Made by a program: the position numbers and the translations under genes. Positions 16,358-25,733 of a DNA stretch of 64,000 bases are shown one piece after another. Numbering within the stretch: the first letter of the stretch is position 1; each line of letters starts with the position of its first letter. Source of the stretch: Ahrensia marina (GTDB lineage: Bacteria; Pseudomonadota; Alphaproteobacteria; Rhizobiales; Rhizobiaceae); NCBI RefSeq assembly GCF_001293565.1, contig NZ_JXMU01000001.1:248001-312000 (forward strand). The letters are read 5' to 3'. The notes under the pieces were generated by a model that had not been told where the DNA came from, did no database searches, and saw only the letters and a program-made list of their open reading frames with translations.

Positions 16358-16385
16358 AGCCTCCCGGCGGCTTGCCCGGGAGGCT
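16358..16385 (+). other. Intercistronic hairpin after the sugar-binding-protein gene
   Basis: AGCCTCCCGG at 16358-16367 and CCGGGAGGCT at 16376-16385 make a perfect 10-bp stem with an 8-nt loop and no T-run. It probably stabilises the upstream message so that binding protein exceeds permease, rather than ending transcription. Confidence 0.8.
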
Positions 16386-16431
16386 CTCAGACTGCCATAT
16401 CTGTTAGCCTCCCAATTTTGGATATCGAAAC

Positions 16432-17304
16432 ATGAACCATTTGCAACAATGGTTGCCGCGCCTCGTGCTGGCACCAAGCTTTTTCGTTATACTTGTGTTT
16501 GTGTACGCTTTCATATTGTACACAGGCTATCTGTCATTCACGGATTCCAGAATGTTGCCGTCCTACGGCTGGGTTGGCTTTGAAAACTACACAAAATTAT
16601 TCAGCTTGCGCCACTGGAACACCGCCCTCGTCAATCTGGCGATCTTTGGCGTGTTATACATCGTCATATGTTCGGCATTGGGATTGCTTTTGGCCATATT
16701 GCTGGATCAGAAAATCCGCGGCGAAGGTTTCATACGCCCGATTTATCTCTACCCGATGGCGCTGTCATTTATTGTGACCGGCACAGCCTGGAAATGGTTT
16801 CTCGATCCGGGCATCGGCATTGAAAACACCTTCCATAATCTGGGATGGACAAGCTTTCATTTCGACTGGATTAAAGACCGAAATTACGCGATTTACACCG
16901 TTGTGATCGCCGCCGTCTGGCAATCATCAGGCTTCGTGATGGCGATGTTTCTGGCTGGTCTGCGCGGCGTTGATAATGAGATTATTAAAGCGGCCCAGAT
17001 TGACGGCGCCTCACCGGTCCGTATTTACCGTAAAATTATCATTCCCATGATGCGCCCTGTCTTTCTGTCGGCATTCGTCGTGCTCGCACACCTTGCGATT
17101 AAAGCCTATGACCTTGTCATTGCGCTGACCGGCGGCGGCCCTGGCCGCGCAACAGAAGTCCCCGCGACCTTTATGTACTCCTACACATTTACCCGCAATC
17201 AAATGGGCGTGGGTGCATCATCGGCCATCATCATGATGATCATGGTTTTCTCGATTATCATTCCATATTTGTACAGCGAACTTAAAAGCGGAGATAACCA
17301 ATGA
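16432..17304 (+). CDS. Sugar ABC transporter permease (MalF-like)
   Basis: 290 residues, six hydrophobic helices, and the coupling-loop EAA motif in the form EIIKAAQIDGASPVRIYRKIIIP (core AAQIDGASPVRIYRKI, about 183-200). It is one half of the inner-membrane channel. Its stop overlaps the start of the second permease by four bases (ATGA). Substrate follows the binding protein; a sugar is expected. Confidence 0.95.
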   Translation: MNHLQQWLPRLVLAPSFFVILVFVYAFILYTGYLSFTDSRMLPSYGWVGFENYTKLFSLRHWNTALVNLAIFGVLYIVICSALGLLLAILLDQKIRGEGFIRPIYLYPMALSFIVTGTAWKWFLDPGIGIENTFHNLGWTSFHFDWIKDRNYAIYTVVIAAVWQSSGFVMAMFLAGLRGVDNEIIKAAQIDGASPVRIYRKIIIPMMRPVFLSAFVVLAHLAIKAYDLVIALTGGGPGRATEVPATFMYSYTFTRNQMGVGASSAIIMMIMVFSIIIPYLYSELKSGDNQ

Positions 17305-18185
17305 CCCGCGCCATCTCTCAAGACAATGCCGTCAGCAGCAGCCGCATGACACGTGCACTCATCTATGCTGTGCTGCTTGTTTTCATCTTCTATTACCTGC
17401 TTCCGCTTTACGTCATGGTGGCAAACTCATTCAAACCGCTGGATGAAATTCGCGGCGGAGACCTGATGGCTCTGCCTAAGGACTGGACAATCGCGCCATG
17501 GGCGTCGGCTTGGTCATCGGCTCAAATCGGTGTGGAGCCAACCGGCCTTAAACCCTATTTCATCAACTCTATCCTGATCGTTGTACCTGCGGTTACACTG
17601 TCCACTATTTTTGGTGCCCTTAACGGATATGTTCTCACCAAATGGCGTTTTAAAGGTGACGGACTCGTCTTCGGCATGATGCTTCTTTCATGCTTCATCC
17701 CCTTTCAAATCGTTCTTATTCCGGGTGCCAAAGTACTTGGCTTTTTGGGTTTGGCCGGAACAATCGAAGGGTTGGTTCTTATACATTTTGCCGCCGGCAT
17801 CGGTTTTTCAACTTTGTTTTTCCGCAATTATTATGCGGCCTTTCCAACAGAATTGGTCAAAGCCGCGCAAATTGACGGCGCAACATTTTTCCAGATTTTC
17901 TGGCGTATCTTGCTGCCAAGTTCGGCTCCAATCATTGTGGTGACTGTGATCTGGCAGTTTACGAACCAATGGAATGACTTCCTCTTCGGTGCATCATTTT
18001 CCGGTTTTGGTTCAACACCAATGACCGTTGCACTCAACAATCTCGTCAACTCTTCCACCGGTGTGAAAGAATATAATGTGCATTTCGCAGGCGCTATTCT
18101 AGCCGCCCTGCCCACGCTTCTTGTCTACATCGTTGCAGGAAAATATTTCGTACGCGGTCTTATGGCCGGCGCTGTCAAAGGATAA
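17301..18185 (+). CDS. Sugar ABC transporter permease (MalG-like)
   Basis: 294 residues with six hydrophobic helices and the EAA loop ELVKAAQIDGATFFQIFWRI (core KAAQIDGATFF, about 184-194). It forms the second half of the sugar channel. Overlaps the first permease gene by four bases and is followed within five bases by the ATPase gene. Together with the other subunits it makes a complete CUT1-type importer. Confidence 0.95.
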   Translation: MTRAISQDNAVSSSRMTRALIYAVLLVFIFYYLLPLYVMVANSFKPLDEIRGGDLMALPKDWTIAPWASAWSSAQIGVEPTGLKPYFINSILIVVPAVTLSTIFGALNGYVLTKWRFKGDGLVFGMMLLSCFIPFQIVLIPGAKVLGFLGLAGTIEGLVLIHFAAGIGFSTLFFRNYYAAFPTELVKAAQIDGATFFQIFWRILLPSSAPIIVVTVIWQFTNQWNDFLFGASFSGFGSTPMTVALNNLVNSSTGVKEYNVHFAGAILAALPTLLVYIVAGKYFVRGLMAGAVKG

Positions 18186-18189
18186 AATA

Positions 18190-19302
18190 GTGGCCTCGTT
18201 AAAAATCAAAAATCTACATAAATCCTACAGCTCCGTTGAGGTTCTAAAGGGTATTGATCTTGAAATCGAAGATGGTGGCTTTCTGGTTCTCGTCGGCCCT
18301 TCCGGCTGCGGCAAGTCAACGCTGTTGAACACTATTGCCGGTTTGGAGGACATCACCTCCGGCGAGATACTGATCGGCGGAAACTCAGTTGCCGGATTGC
18401 ACCCGTCCAAACGCGATATTGCGATGGTATTCCAATCCTACGCCCTGTATCCAAATATGACTGTTGCCCAAAACATCAGCTTTGGCATGGATATTCGCGG
18501 CATTGATAAGGCAGAGCAGAAAAAGGCCATCGACAATGTGTCTTCAATTCTGCAAATCGGCGAACTGCTTGACCGCAAACCAAGCCAGCTTTCCGGTGGC
18601 CAGCGTCAAAGGGTTGCCATGGGCCGCGCTCTGGTGCGCGATCCGCAGGTCTTTCTGTTCGACGAACCTCTGTCCAATCTTGATGCCAAGCTGCGCGTCG
18701 ATATGCGTACCGAAATCAAACGCCTGCACGCGCGAATGGGCACAACGATTGTCTATGTCACCCATGACCAGATCGAAGCGCTGACATTGGCAACTAAAAT
18801 TGCTGTTTTAAAAGACGGCATTTTGCAGCAATTCGGCACACCTGACGAAGTCTATAACGATCCCAAAAACGTATTCGTCGCAACCTTTATGGGTTCACCA
18901 TCCATGAACCTCATCGAAGCAACGGTTGCAGACAAAGGCAAAAATCTTGTTATTGAAATCGCGTCAACAGATGCCGGCAAGATTGAATTGCCGGTTAAAA
19001 ATATAGCATCGCTTAAAGATTATATTGGCAAGAAAGTCCTGTTCGGCATTCGTCCCGAAGCGCTGACGGACCGCGAGGGCGCCGACAGAACGTCTAAGCA
19101 GATAGCTCATCATGATTGCATGATCGAAGTTGTTGAACCGGCCGGTTCAGACACTTTTGCGGTCGTCAATCTGGGTGGCAAAGAGGCAATTGCACGGCTG
19201 CGCGCAGATGCGAAAATTGTAGCGGGCGAGCATGCAAGCCTGGCATTTAACATGTCAAAAGCCGTGTTCTTTGATCCTGAAACCACACAGCGCATTCGAT
19301 AA
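18190..19302 (+). CDS. Sugar ABC transporter ATPase (UgpC/MalK type)
   Basis: 370 residues from GTG 18190, chosen because AAAGGAT precedes it and the protein then begins ASLKIKNLHKSY as in the family; the frame remains open further left into the permease gene. Walker A GPSGCGKST at 36-44, signature LSGGQRQRVAMGRAL, Walker B FLFDEPLSNLD and switch histidine in YVTHDQ are all intact. The C-terminal 130 residues are the OB-fold regulatory domain of MalK-like proteins. Powers the sugar importer at the cytoplasmic face. Confidence 0.95.
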   Translation: MASLKIKNLHKSYSSVEVLKGIDLEIEDGGFLVLVGPSGCGKSTLLNTIAGLEDITSGEILIGGNSVAGLHPSKRDIAMVFQSYALYPNMTVAQNISFGMDIRGIDKAEQKKAIDNVSSILQIGELLDRKPSQLSGGQRQRVAMGRALVRDPQVFLFDEPLSNLDAKLRVDMRTEIKRLHARMGTTIVYVTHDQIEALTLATKIAVLKDGILQQFGTPDEVYNDPKNVFVATFMGSPSMNLIEATVADKGKNLVIEIASTDAGKIELPVKNIASLKDYIGKKVLFGIRPEALTDREGADRTSKQIAHHDCMIEVVEPAGSDTFAVVNLGGKEAIARLRADAKIVAGEHASLAFNMSKAVFFDPETTQRIR

Positions 19303-19316
19303 AACAGTAAAGTTCA

Positions 19317-20285
19317 ATGTCCGCAATTCTTCAACACCAGTACGATACGGACTGCATCACGCTATCAACCGGCCATGCAAGCGTGGATATATTTGCCTGC
19401 GGTGCGAGCGTTCACAACTATGCAGTAAAGCAGGAAGACGGGCAGATATTCAAACCGTTCGCAGAAGCGCCCTGGCTTGATCAATACCGTAACTCGCAAG
19501 AGACAAAAGCGCCTCGGCACTTGCAGCTACTTGGTGGCGAATTTCCTTGCGTACCATTTGGCACAACAATGCTCGACACTGCACATCATGGCTACTGCGT
19601 GGACCATGACTGGCGCCTGACCGAGCAGAGCGATAACGCCGCAACCTTTGAAATTGATTATCCTGAAAGCCATATTGTTCGCAGCCTGAAACGGTCTGTC
19701 AAACTGAACCCGCAATCCGGTGCGCTGGATTTTACGCTGGAAATCGTTGCGCGCAAAAGCGGTACTTTGCCGGTTGGGATACATCCGATTTTCAAAATTG
19801 CCGACGATATGCAAATCAGTCTTCCGGACTTTGATCGGGGTGCGAGCGCACCTTGGGCGATCGATGAAAATGACCGACGGCAGCTGCCCGAAGGTGCATT
19901 GGTCAGCCAGCACTCACCGTTTTGGGAAAATATTGGATCAGCCCGCAGTGAATTGCTGCAAATCTGGAATGTAAAGGGTAGCATGACGGTGCACTACCCT
20001 TCAGAACATTCGAGTGTCAGCCTGAACTGGAATCAAAATCACCTGCCACACTGCCTGTTCTGGCTCGCCAATCCGGGGCTGCGCACCCAAGGTCTCGGCA
20101 ACGGTTTTACCGGTCTTGGCGTAGAGCCCACCCACTCGTTTTTCGACAAAAACGATCGTGCCAATGATCACTTTCCCCTTCATCAAAATGCCCCAAACCA
20201 TTTTGGCATTCATCTAAATGCCGGTCAGGTTTGGACAACATCATACCAAATTTCATGCCGCTCGTTCGGCCTTTCGGAGACCTAG
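19317..20285 (+). CDS. Aldose 1-epimerase-like (mutarotase fold) protein
   Basis: 322 residues of a galactose-mutarotase-like beta-sandwich. Supporting segments are FACGASVHNYAVKQEDG near the N-terminus, GGEFPCVPFG at about 79-88, GIHPIFKI at about 155-162 and LPHCLFWLAN at about 240. It would interconvert anomers of the imported sugar before isomerisation. It lies 14 nt after the ATPase gene and two bases before the isomerase start. Sequence is divergent from characterised GalM, so the exact activity is not certain. Confidence 0.7.
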   Translation: MSAILQHQYDTDCITLSTGHASVDIFACGASVHNYAVKQEDGQIFKPFAEAPWLDQYRNSQETKAPRHLQLLGGEFPCVPFGTTMLDTAHHGYCVDHDWRLTEQSDNAATFEIDYPESHIVRSLKRSVKLNPQSGALDFTLEIVARKSGTLPVGIHPIFKIADDMQISLPDFDRGASAPWAIDENDRRQLPEGALVSQHSPFWENIGSARSELLQIWNVKGSMTVHYPSEHSSVSLNWNQNHLPHCLFWLANPGLRTQGLGNGFTGLGVEPTHSFFDKNDRANDHFPLHQNAPNHFGIHLNAGQVWTTSYQISCRSFGLSET

Positions 20286-20287
20286 AA

Positions 20288-20965
20288 ATGAAGCGCTCGC
20301 AAATCAACGACATTCTAAAAGAGGGTGACGCTTTCATCCGATCATTCGGCTATGTTTTGCCGCCCTTTGCCTATCAGTCCCCTGAAGAGTTAAAGACAAG
20401 TGACCATGCGATGATCAAAGAACGGGGCATGGGCTGGGATATCACAGACTATGGCCAGGGCAAATATGATGAGCTGGGCCTGTTTCTCTTCACCGTCAGA
20501 AACGGTTTGGTGGACGACATCAAAAACGGCTCCGGTATGCTTTATGCTGAAAAGATCATGATCAGCCGTAAAGATCAGCTCTCACCCATGCACCGCCATT
20601 TTTTGAAAGCGGAAGACATCATCAATCGCGGCGGCGGCACGCTTGTGCTGGAATTGTTTGCGGGCGCGGAAGACGGCTCGATTGATCGCACCTCTGATGT
20701 GGTTGTACCGGTCGACGGCCGCTTAAAAACCCTTCCCGCCGGCGGCTTGCTTAAACTTGCCCCCGGCGAGAGCGTCACGCTTATGCCCGGCGTCTGGCAC
20801 GCATTTTGGGGCGAAGGGGACGACGTTCTTATCGGAGAGGTTTCAACCGTAAACGATGACCGTCTGGACAATGATTTTGAAATGAAAATTGGCCGGTTTG
20901 CAAATGTGGAAGAAGATGAAACACCTACACATTTGCTCGTCTCTGACTACAACAAATATCTTTGA
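20288..20965 (+). CDS. D-lyxose/D-mannose ketol-isomerase family protein
   Basis: 225 residues from ATG 20288, two bases after the previous stop; a longer frame from 20231 would overlap the mutarotase-like gene. Cupin fold with the metal ligands visible in SPMHRHFLKAEDIINRGGG and in MPGVWHAFWGEGD (histidines and glutamates), typical of D-lyxose isomerases, which convert D-lyxose to D-xylulose and D-mannose to D-fructose. As last gene of the LacI-controlled ABC operon it suggests that the imported sugar is D-lyxose, D-mannose or a close relative. No sugar kinase is present in the window. Confidence 0.85.
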   Translation: MKRSQINDILKEGDAFIRSFGYVLPPFAYQSPEELKTSDHAMIKERGMGWDITDYGQGKYDELGLFLFTVRNGLVDDIKNGSGMLYAEKIMISRKDQLSPMHRHFLKAEDIINRGGGTLVLELFAGAEDGSIDRTSDVVVPVDGRLKTLPAGGLLKLAPGESVTLMPGVWHAFWGEGDDVLIGEVSTVNDDRLDNDFEMKIGRFANVEEDETPTHLLVSDYNKYL

Positions 20966-21125
20966 TGCAGGCAACGGTTTAAGAGGGCATAAAATACAAT
21001 CACTACAAACCGACACCTTGAAATGAAATCGTTTCCGGTGATGCAAAGCCACTTTTCTCAATCCCACGCCTTGCCAAACTGATTTGGCAGGACCTAGATT
21101 GGTTTACTCAAAGTAAGCCAGAAAT

Positions 21126-21776
21126 ATGCAGAAGACTAAATCGAAAAATGTACACAGTGCGACAGTAGCCGAGAAACTCGAAGCGGAAATCGTCGCAGGC
21201 CTTTTGACGCCTGGCACTAAGCTCGATGAAAAATCTCTGACACAGCGCTTTAACGTATCACGCACCCCCATTCGTGAAGCATTACAGATAATCTGTTCGC
21301 GTTCGCTTGCAGAGCGTCAACCCTATCGCGGTGTCGTGGTCACAGATGTCAGCGTGGAGCGGATAAAATCCATGTTCGAAGCGATGGCTGAAATGGAGGC
21401 CATATGCGGCGGTTTTGCCGCCGAACGCATGACCGAAGCCGAACTTGCCTCACTGGAAGGACACCATAAACAAATGGAGCTTCTGGTCAGCCAGGATTCA
21501 TTTGATCAATATGAGGAGCGCAACACTGCCTTTCATTCCGTAATTTTTGATGGTGCTCACAACGACGATATTAAAATTCTCGCTCACGATATACGGCTGA
21601 AGCTTGCCCCTTTCCGCAAAACGCAAATCGGTGCCAAAGAACGCCTCGTTAAATCAAATGAAGATCATGCCATGATCGTCAGCCTGCTAAAAACAGGCAA
21701 TAAATCCGGCGTTCAGGAGGCGTTGCGCCAGCATATGAGCAGCGCACTAAAAGCAGTGTTGGCAATCCGCCAATAA
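21126..21776 (+). CDS. GntR-family (FadR/FCD subgroup) regulator
   Basis: 216 residues: winged helix at about 10-75 (PGTKLDEKSLTQRFNVSRTPIREAL, core NVSRTPIREAL) and a helical FCD ligand-binding domain (FHSVIFDGAHND, and later ENDHAMI-like SNEDHAMIVSLL with metal-binding histidines). It lies 160 bp after the isomerase gene on the same strand and may control that operon or a metabolic gene outside the window; no clear operator was found near it. Cytoplasmic DNA-binding protein. Confidence 0.9.
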   Translation: MQKTKSKNVHSATVAEKLEAEIVAGLLTPGTKLDEKSLTQRFNVSRTPIREALQIICSRSLAERQPYRGVVVTDVSVERIKSMFEAMAEMEAICGGFAAERMTEAELASLEGHHKQMELLVSQDSFDQYEERNTAFHSVIFDGAHNDDIKILAHDIRLKLAPFRKTQIGAKERLVKSNEDHAMIVSLLKTGNKSGVQEALRQHMSSALKAVLAIRQ

Positions 21777-22020
21777 TTTTTAAAGCGGATAATACTCCCG
21801 ACATTTACACTGCTCACAGCTTGGTGTCGTGCGGTTTGTGTACAAATTCTTTCTGTTTCTCAAAGCGTAGCTAACAAAAGCACTAATTTGGTAAGTGTTT
21901 ATTCATCATGCCGGTAAGTTTAACTCACTATTTCTTTCAACCCGCAAGATACTGCCCCGCCTATTAGGTTTCGCTTTACCACATCAAGTGAGAGTGCCCT
22001 GATGGATGATAGGGGCAATC

Positions 22021-24135
22021 ATGAACATTCTATTTAACTGCATCGCATATATGCACGATCCGGTTTTTCTTGCATTATCGGTCATCACCTTGGTTTGTGG
22101 TGCAGTGGTTACACTTCGTTTGTTTGCGCGCGTACGCCGTACTGAAAATGACATTCGCATTTTATGGCTGGCACTGGCAGGACTGATTGGCGGCGGAACG
22201 ATCTGGAGCACGCATTTTGTTGCCATGATCGCCTATGAAAGCGATTTTATTCTTGGCTATGAACCGGTACTGACTTTCATGTCCCTCATTATCGCGATTA
22301 CAGCAACCACACTCGGATTTCTAATCGCTTCAGTGACCAAACAATCTTACGTCATAGAATTTGGCGGTATTGTTCTCGGCCTTGGCATTTCCGCCATGCA
22401 TTATACCGGCATGATGGCAATGAAGGTTCATGGCGCTCTAGAATGGTCAACCGTTCCGGTGATAATCTCGCTAATAACGGGATGTTTTTTTGGTGCTATC
22501 ACAGTCAACCGTATTGCCCGTCCAATCACCCGCTTTTGTAAATATGGCGGCGCGCTTAGCTTCGTGCTTGCGGTTGCTTCGATGCACTTTGTCAGCATGT
22601 CCGGCATGACCATTCTGCCGTCCAATATCCAATTGGAAACGCCAAATCTCATCTCTAAAGAGTTTTTAGGCATTGGTGCCTTCACAGTTATGGCGCTGTT
22701 GCTTGCAGTCAGCTTCATTACCAATCTCATTGATATGAAAACAACCGAGGTCACTTCAAAGCATTATGAACACTTGGCGCTTCACGATCCGCTTACCGGA
22801 TCTTTGAACCGCCGTGGCTGCGAGCAGTTTCTTGATAAGATCATAGCAGTTGGAACCGATGATACCGCGGGCATAGCAGTTTTGGCGGTCGATCTGGATG
22901 ACTTCAAGGAAATCAACGAAGTTCACGGCCACACAACCGGCGATCATTTATTGTGTGCTATCAATGAAAGAATAAGCAACGTTCTTGGAAACAATGAAAC
23001 ATTGGCGCGCTTTGGCGCGGACGAATTTATCGCCATTAAATCATCGATTTACACCGAGCGTGAAGCCAAGGAGTTTGCAAAGCGCATTTCCAAGGCTGTT
23101 TCAAAACCGCTCCTTAAAGGCGATCTGGATATTTCAACCAGTGCAAGCATTGGGTTTTCTTTCTTCCCGCATCATGGCGACACATCAGCTCAGCTGATTG
23201 AGAAGGCAAAGCTTGCCATGTACCATTCCAAATCGAATGGAAAAAATGGTATTTCAGCTTACGAAAAAAGCATGGGCGAAGCCAATAAGGAGCGCAACAC
23301 GCTCGCGCTTGAGCTTTCACAGTCAATCAAGAACGGTGAACTCGAAGTTTACTACCAGCTTCAAAATGACACGCATACACGTGCCATAACCGGTGTAGAG
23401 GCCTTGCTGCGATGGAACCACCCTACCCGTGGCATTGTATCGCCGGCCATCTTTATTCCGATTGCAGAAGAGAACGGATTTATCTGCGAAATTGGCGATT
23501 GGGTTTTAAAACAGGCATGTAAACAGGCGTCGCAGTGGTCTGTACCGATTAAAGTCGCCGTTAATGTCGCTCCACGTCAATTGACTGATCGTGATCTGCC
23601 TAAAAAGGTTCACGCAATTTTGCTTGAAACCGGCCTGTCACCAAGCCGTCTGGAAATCGAAATCACCGAAAGCGGCATCATCGCAGATACCGCCCTTGCA
23701 CTCCACAGCATAAGGCAGCTCAAAGCACTCGGCGTGAAACTGGCAATGGACGACTACGGCACCGGCTATTCATCGCTGTTTACCTTGCAGAATTTCCCAT
23801 TCGACAAAATCAAAATCGACAGGGAATTCATCAAAGAAATCAACACGAACAAGCAATCATCTGCGATTGTCCAATCAACATTGATCCTTGGTGACAGTCT
23901 CGACATTCCAATTCTTGCAGAGGGCGTTGAAACCGAAGAGCATTTGCAATTTCTGTCAAAGCAAGGCTGTCAGGAAGTTCAGGGCTATCTGTTCGGCAAG
24001 CCAATGCCGAACTCGAACCTTGTCAAAATTCTGGACGACCAGGCAGCAAAAGAAAATAATGTCGCAAAGCTGAACCGCAAACCTGCAACCGTGACGGGCC
24101 GGAGCGAAGCACGGCGACTGCAAGTGGTATCATAG
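22021..24135 (+). CDS. MHYT-GGDEF-EAL cyclic di-GMP protein
   Basis: 704 residues. Residues 1-235 hold seven helices of an MHYT sensor with repeated motifs (STHFVAM, MHYTGMMAM, MHFVSMSGM), thought to bind metal or gas. A GGDEF domain follows (about 255-420) whose signature reads RFGADEF, with Ala in the second position. The EAL domain (about 440-690) keeps EALLRW, DDYGTGYSS, KIDREFI and EGVET, so phosphodiesterase activity is likely; the cyclase half may be weak. The start ATG 22021 follows TAGGGGCA. It probably adjusts motility or biofilm state at the inner membrane. Confidence 0.93.
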   Translation: MNILFNCIAYMHDPVFLALSVITLVCGAVVTLRLFARVRRTENDIRILWLALAGLIGGGTIWSTHFVAMIAYESDFILGYEPVLTFMSLIIAITATTLGFLIASVTKQSYVIEFGGIVLGLGISAMHYTGMMAMKVHGALEWSTVPVIISLITGCFFGAITVNRIARPITRFCKYGGALSFVLAVASMHFVSMSGMTILPSNIQLETPNLISKEFLGIGAFTVMALLLAVSFITNLIDMKTTEVTSKHYEHLALHDPLTGSLNRRGCEQFLDKIIAVGTDDTAGIAVLAVDLDDFKEINEVHGHTTGDHLLCAINERISNVLGNNETLARFGADEFIAIKSSIYTEREAKEFAKRISKAVSKPLLKGDLDISTSASIGFSFFPHHGDTSAQLIEKAKLAMYHSKSNGKNGISAYEKSMGEANKERNTLALELSQSIKNGELEVYYQLQNDTHTRAITGVEALLRWNHPTRGIVSPAIFIPIAEENGFICEIGDWVLKQACKQASQWSVPIKVAVNVAPRQLTDRDLPKKVHAILLETGLSPSRLEIEITESGIIADTALALHSIRQLKALGVKLAMDDYGTGYSSLFTLQNFPFDKIKIDREFIKEINTNKQSSAIVQSTLILGDSLDIPILAEGVETEEHLQFLSKQGCQEVQGYLFGKPMPNSNLVKILDDQAAKENNVAKLNRKPATVTGRSEARRLQVVS

Positions 24136-24271
24136 ATACTATCTGCTATCGGATAAAATCAGGCTTGTTTTTTGCAATTGGCATGTCTGCCATATTAACG
24201 CCGTGCTTACCATTTTAGTGGACTGATCTTTGATTTATGCGATCAAACTCATACCAGCTCCACAGGACACC

Positions 24272-25663
24272 ATGTTGACTTCGCGCCGCGCTATTTTAGC
24301 ACTGATCATTCCAACACTTGCGTATTTTATGGCTTCAATAGCTGCTTTTGCAGCCTATGAACCGCCGCGTTCCGCACTGGTGATAGATGTCGGCAAAAAC
24401 CAAACCCTGTTCGAAGATAGCGCTTCGGCAATACGTCACCCTGCATCTTTGACCAAAATGATGACGCTTTATCTGGTGTTTGAAGCGCTGGAGAGCGGTA
24501 AAATCAAGCTGGACACAGGCGTTGTCGCATCACGTCATTCTGCCGACCGCCCTCCTTCCCGCCTTGGCCACAGCATGGGCGAAGTTATTCCGGTTGATCT
24601 GGCGATTGATGCGCTCGTAGTACGCTCCGCCAATGATGTCGCCGCCGCTATTGCAGAAATGCTCGCCGGAAGTGAAGAAGCTTTTGCCGCCAAAATGACT
24701 GCAAAGGCCCGTGAACTCGGCATGAAAGATACGGTTTACAAAAACGCATCAGGGCTGCCCGATAAAGAGCAGGTCACAACCGCACGCGATCAGGCAATAT
24801 TGGGCATTGCTTTAAAGCGCGATTTTCCAACGCACTTCCCGCGTTTTTCCATTCCGAGCGTTTCTTACAAAGACCGCACATGGGAAACCCACAATAATCT
24901 GCTTGGAAAAGTCAAAACCGTGACCGGCATCAAAACAGGCTTTATCAACGCCTCCGGTTTTAATGTTGTGACTTATTCTGAAGAGATATCAGGCGACAAA
25001 ATTGTCGTCGTTATGGGCGGACGCTCTGCCAAGGAGCGCGACCAGATCGCGATGGATATCCTGGAAGGCCGCAAGCCGATCTATCAGCTTTCAAAAGACC
25101 AGCTTATCGCGCGCAATGCCGCTGACAAAAAAGAGCAGATTGCAGCGGCAAAAGCAAAAGCTGCCGAGCAGGAAGCCGCGCAAAAGATTGCCGATAAAAT
25201 TAGCACGGCCCTTGTTATCGCTGCTGTCGAGACCAAGGATCAGGCCACCCGCGAACCGGCTGACATTACAGCATCTGTGGAAAAACAAGCCGATGAAATA
25301 CAGGAACTCGCTCTTGCCGATGCCGCCCCTGCCTTGGCGAGCGAACCGCAAGCGATAGCCAAAGCGATGGCTGATACTCCGCCTGCCACGTCTGAACCGG
25401 CCGACGATCCCATTTCACGCTATGCTATTCAGGTCGGCGCATTGCCAAGTCAAGAGCGCGCCATGGAACGGCTCACCCTTGCACGTCCCGCACTTGCCAG
25501 TACGGCCAATGCGCTGCGCCAATATACTGTTCCGCTGGAGACAAGCCGTGGCATGGTTTACCGTGCCCGCATTATCGGTTTTTCCAGCATGCAGGATGCT
25601 TTTGACGCCTGCTCGCTGATGGAAGCGAAAAAAATTGAATGCATGGCCCTAATTCAAAAATAG
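24272..25663 (+). CDS. D-alanyl-D-alanine carboxypeptidase with SPOR domain
   Basis: 463 residues from ATG 24272 (AGGA upstream; an upstream TTG start at 24230 is possible). Signal peptide to about residue 27. Peptidase S11 motifs are intact: SLTK with nucleophile S59 and K62, SAN at 119-121, KTG at 221-223. A long Ala/Lys/Glu-rich linker (about 290-390) leads to a C-terminal SPOR domain (YAIQVGALPSQERAMERL), which binds denuded peptidoglycan at the division site. Trims pentapeptide side chains in the periplasm, probably at the septum. Confidence 0.93.
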   Translation: MLTSRRAILALIIPTLAYFMASIAAFAAYEPPRSALVIDVGKNQTLFEDSASAIRHPASLTKMMTLYLVFEALESGKIKLDTGVVASRHSADRPPSRLGHSMGEVIPVDLAIDALVVRSANDVAAAIAEMLAGSEEAFAAKMTAKARELGMKDTVYKNASGLPDKEQVTTARDQAILGIALKRDFPTHFPRFSIPSVSYKDRTWETHNNLLGKVKTVTGIKTGFINASGFNVVTYSEEISGDKIVVVMGGRSAKERDQIAMDILEGRKPIYQLSKDQLIARNAADKKEQIAAAKAKAAEQEAAQKIADKISTALVIAAVETKDQATREPADITASVEKQADEIQELALADAAPALASEPQAIAKAMADTPPATSEPADDPISRYAIQVGALPSQERAMERLTLARPALASTANALRQYTVPLETSRGMVYRARIIGFSSMQDAFDACSLMEAKKIECMALIQK

Positions 25664-25733
25664 AGCGGTTTTGTTTCTGATGTGAGGCTGCTATCCCTTG
25701 GGAAAAGAGCAGTCACAAATCAGGATTTTACCA

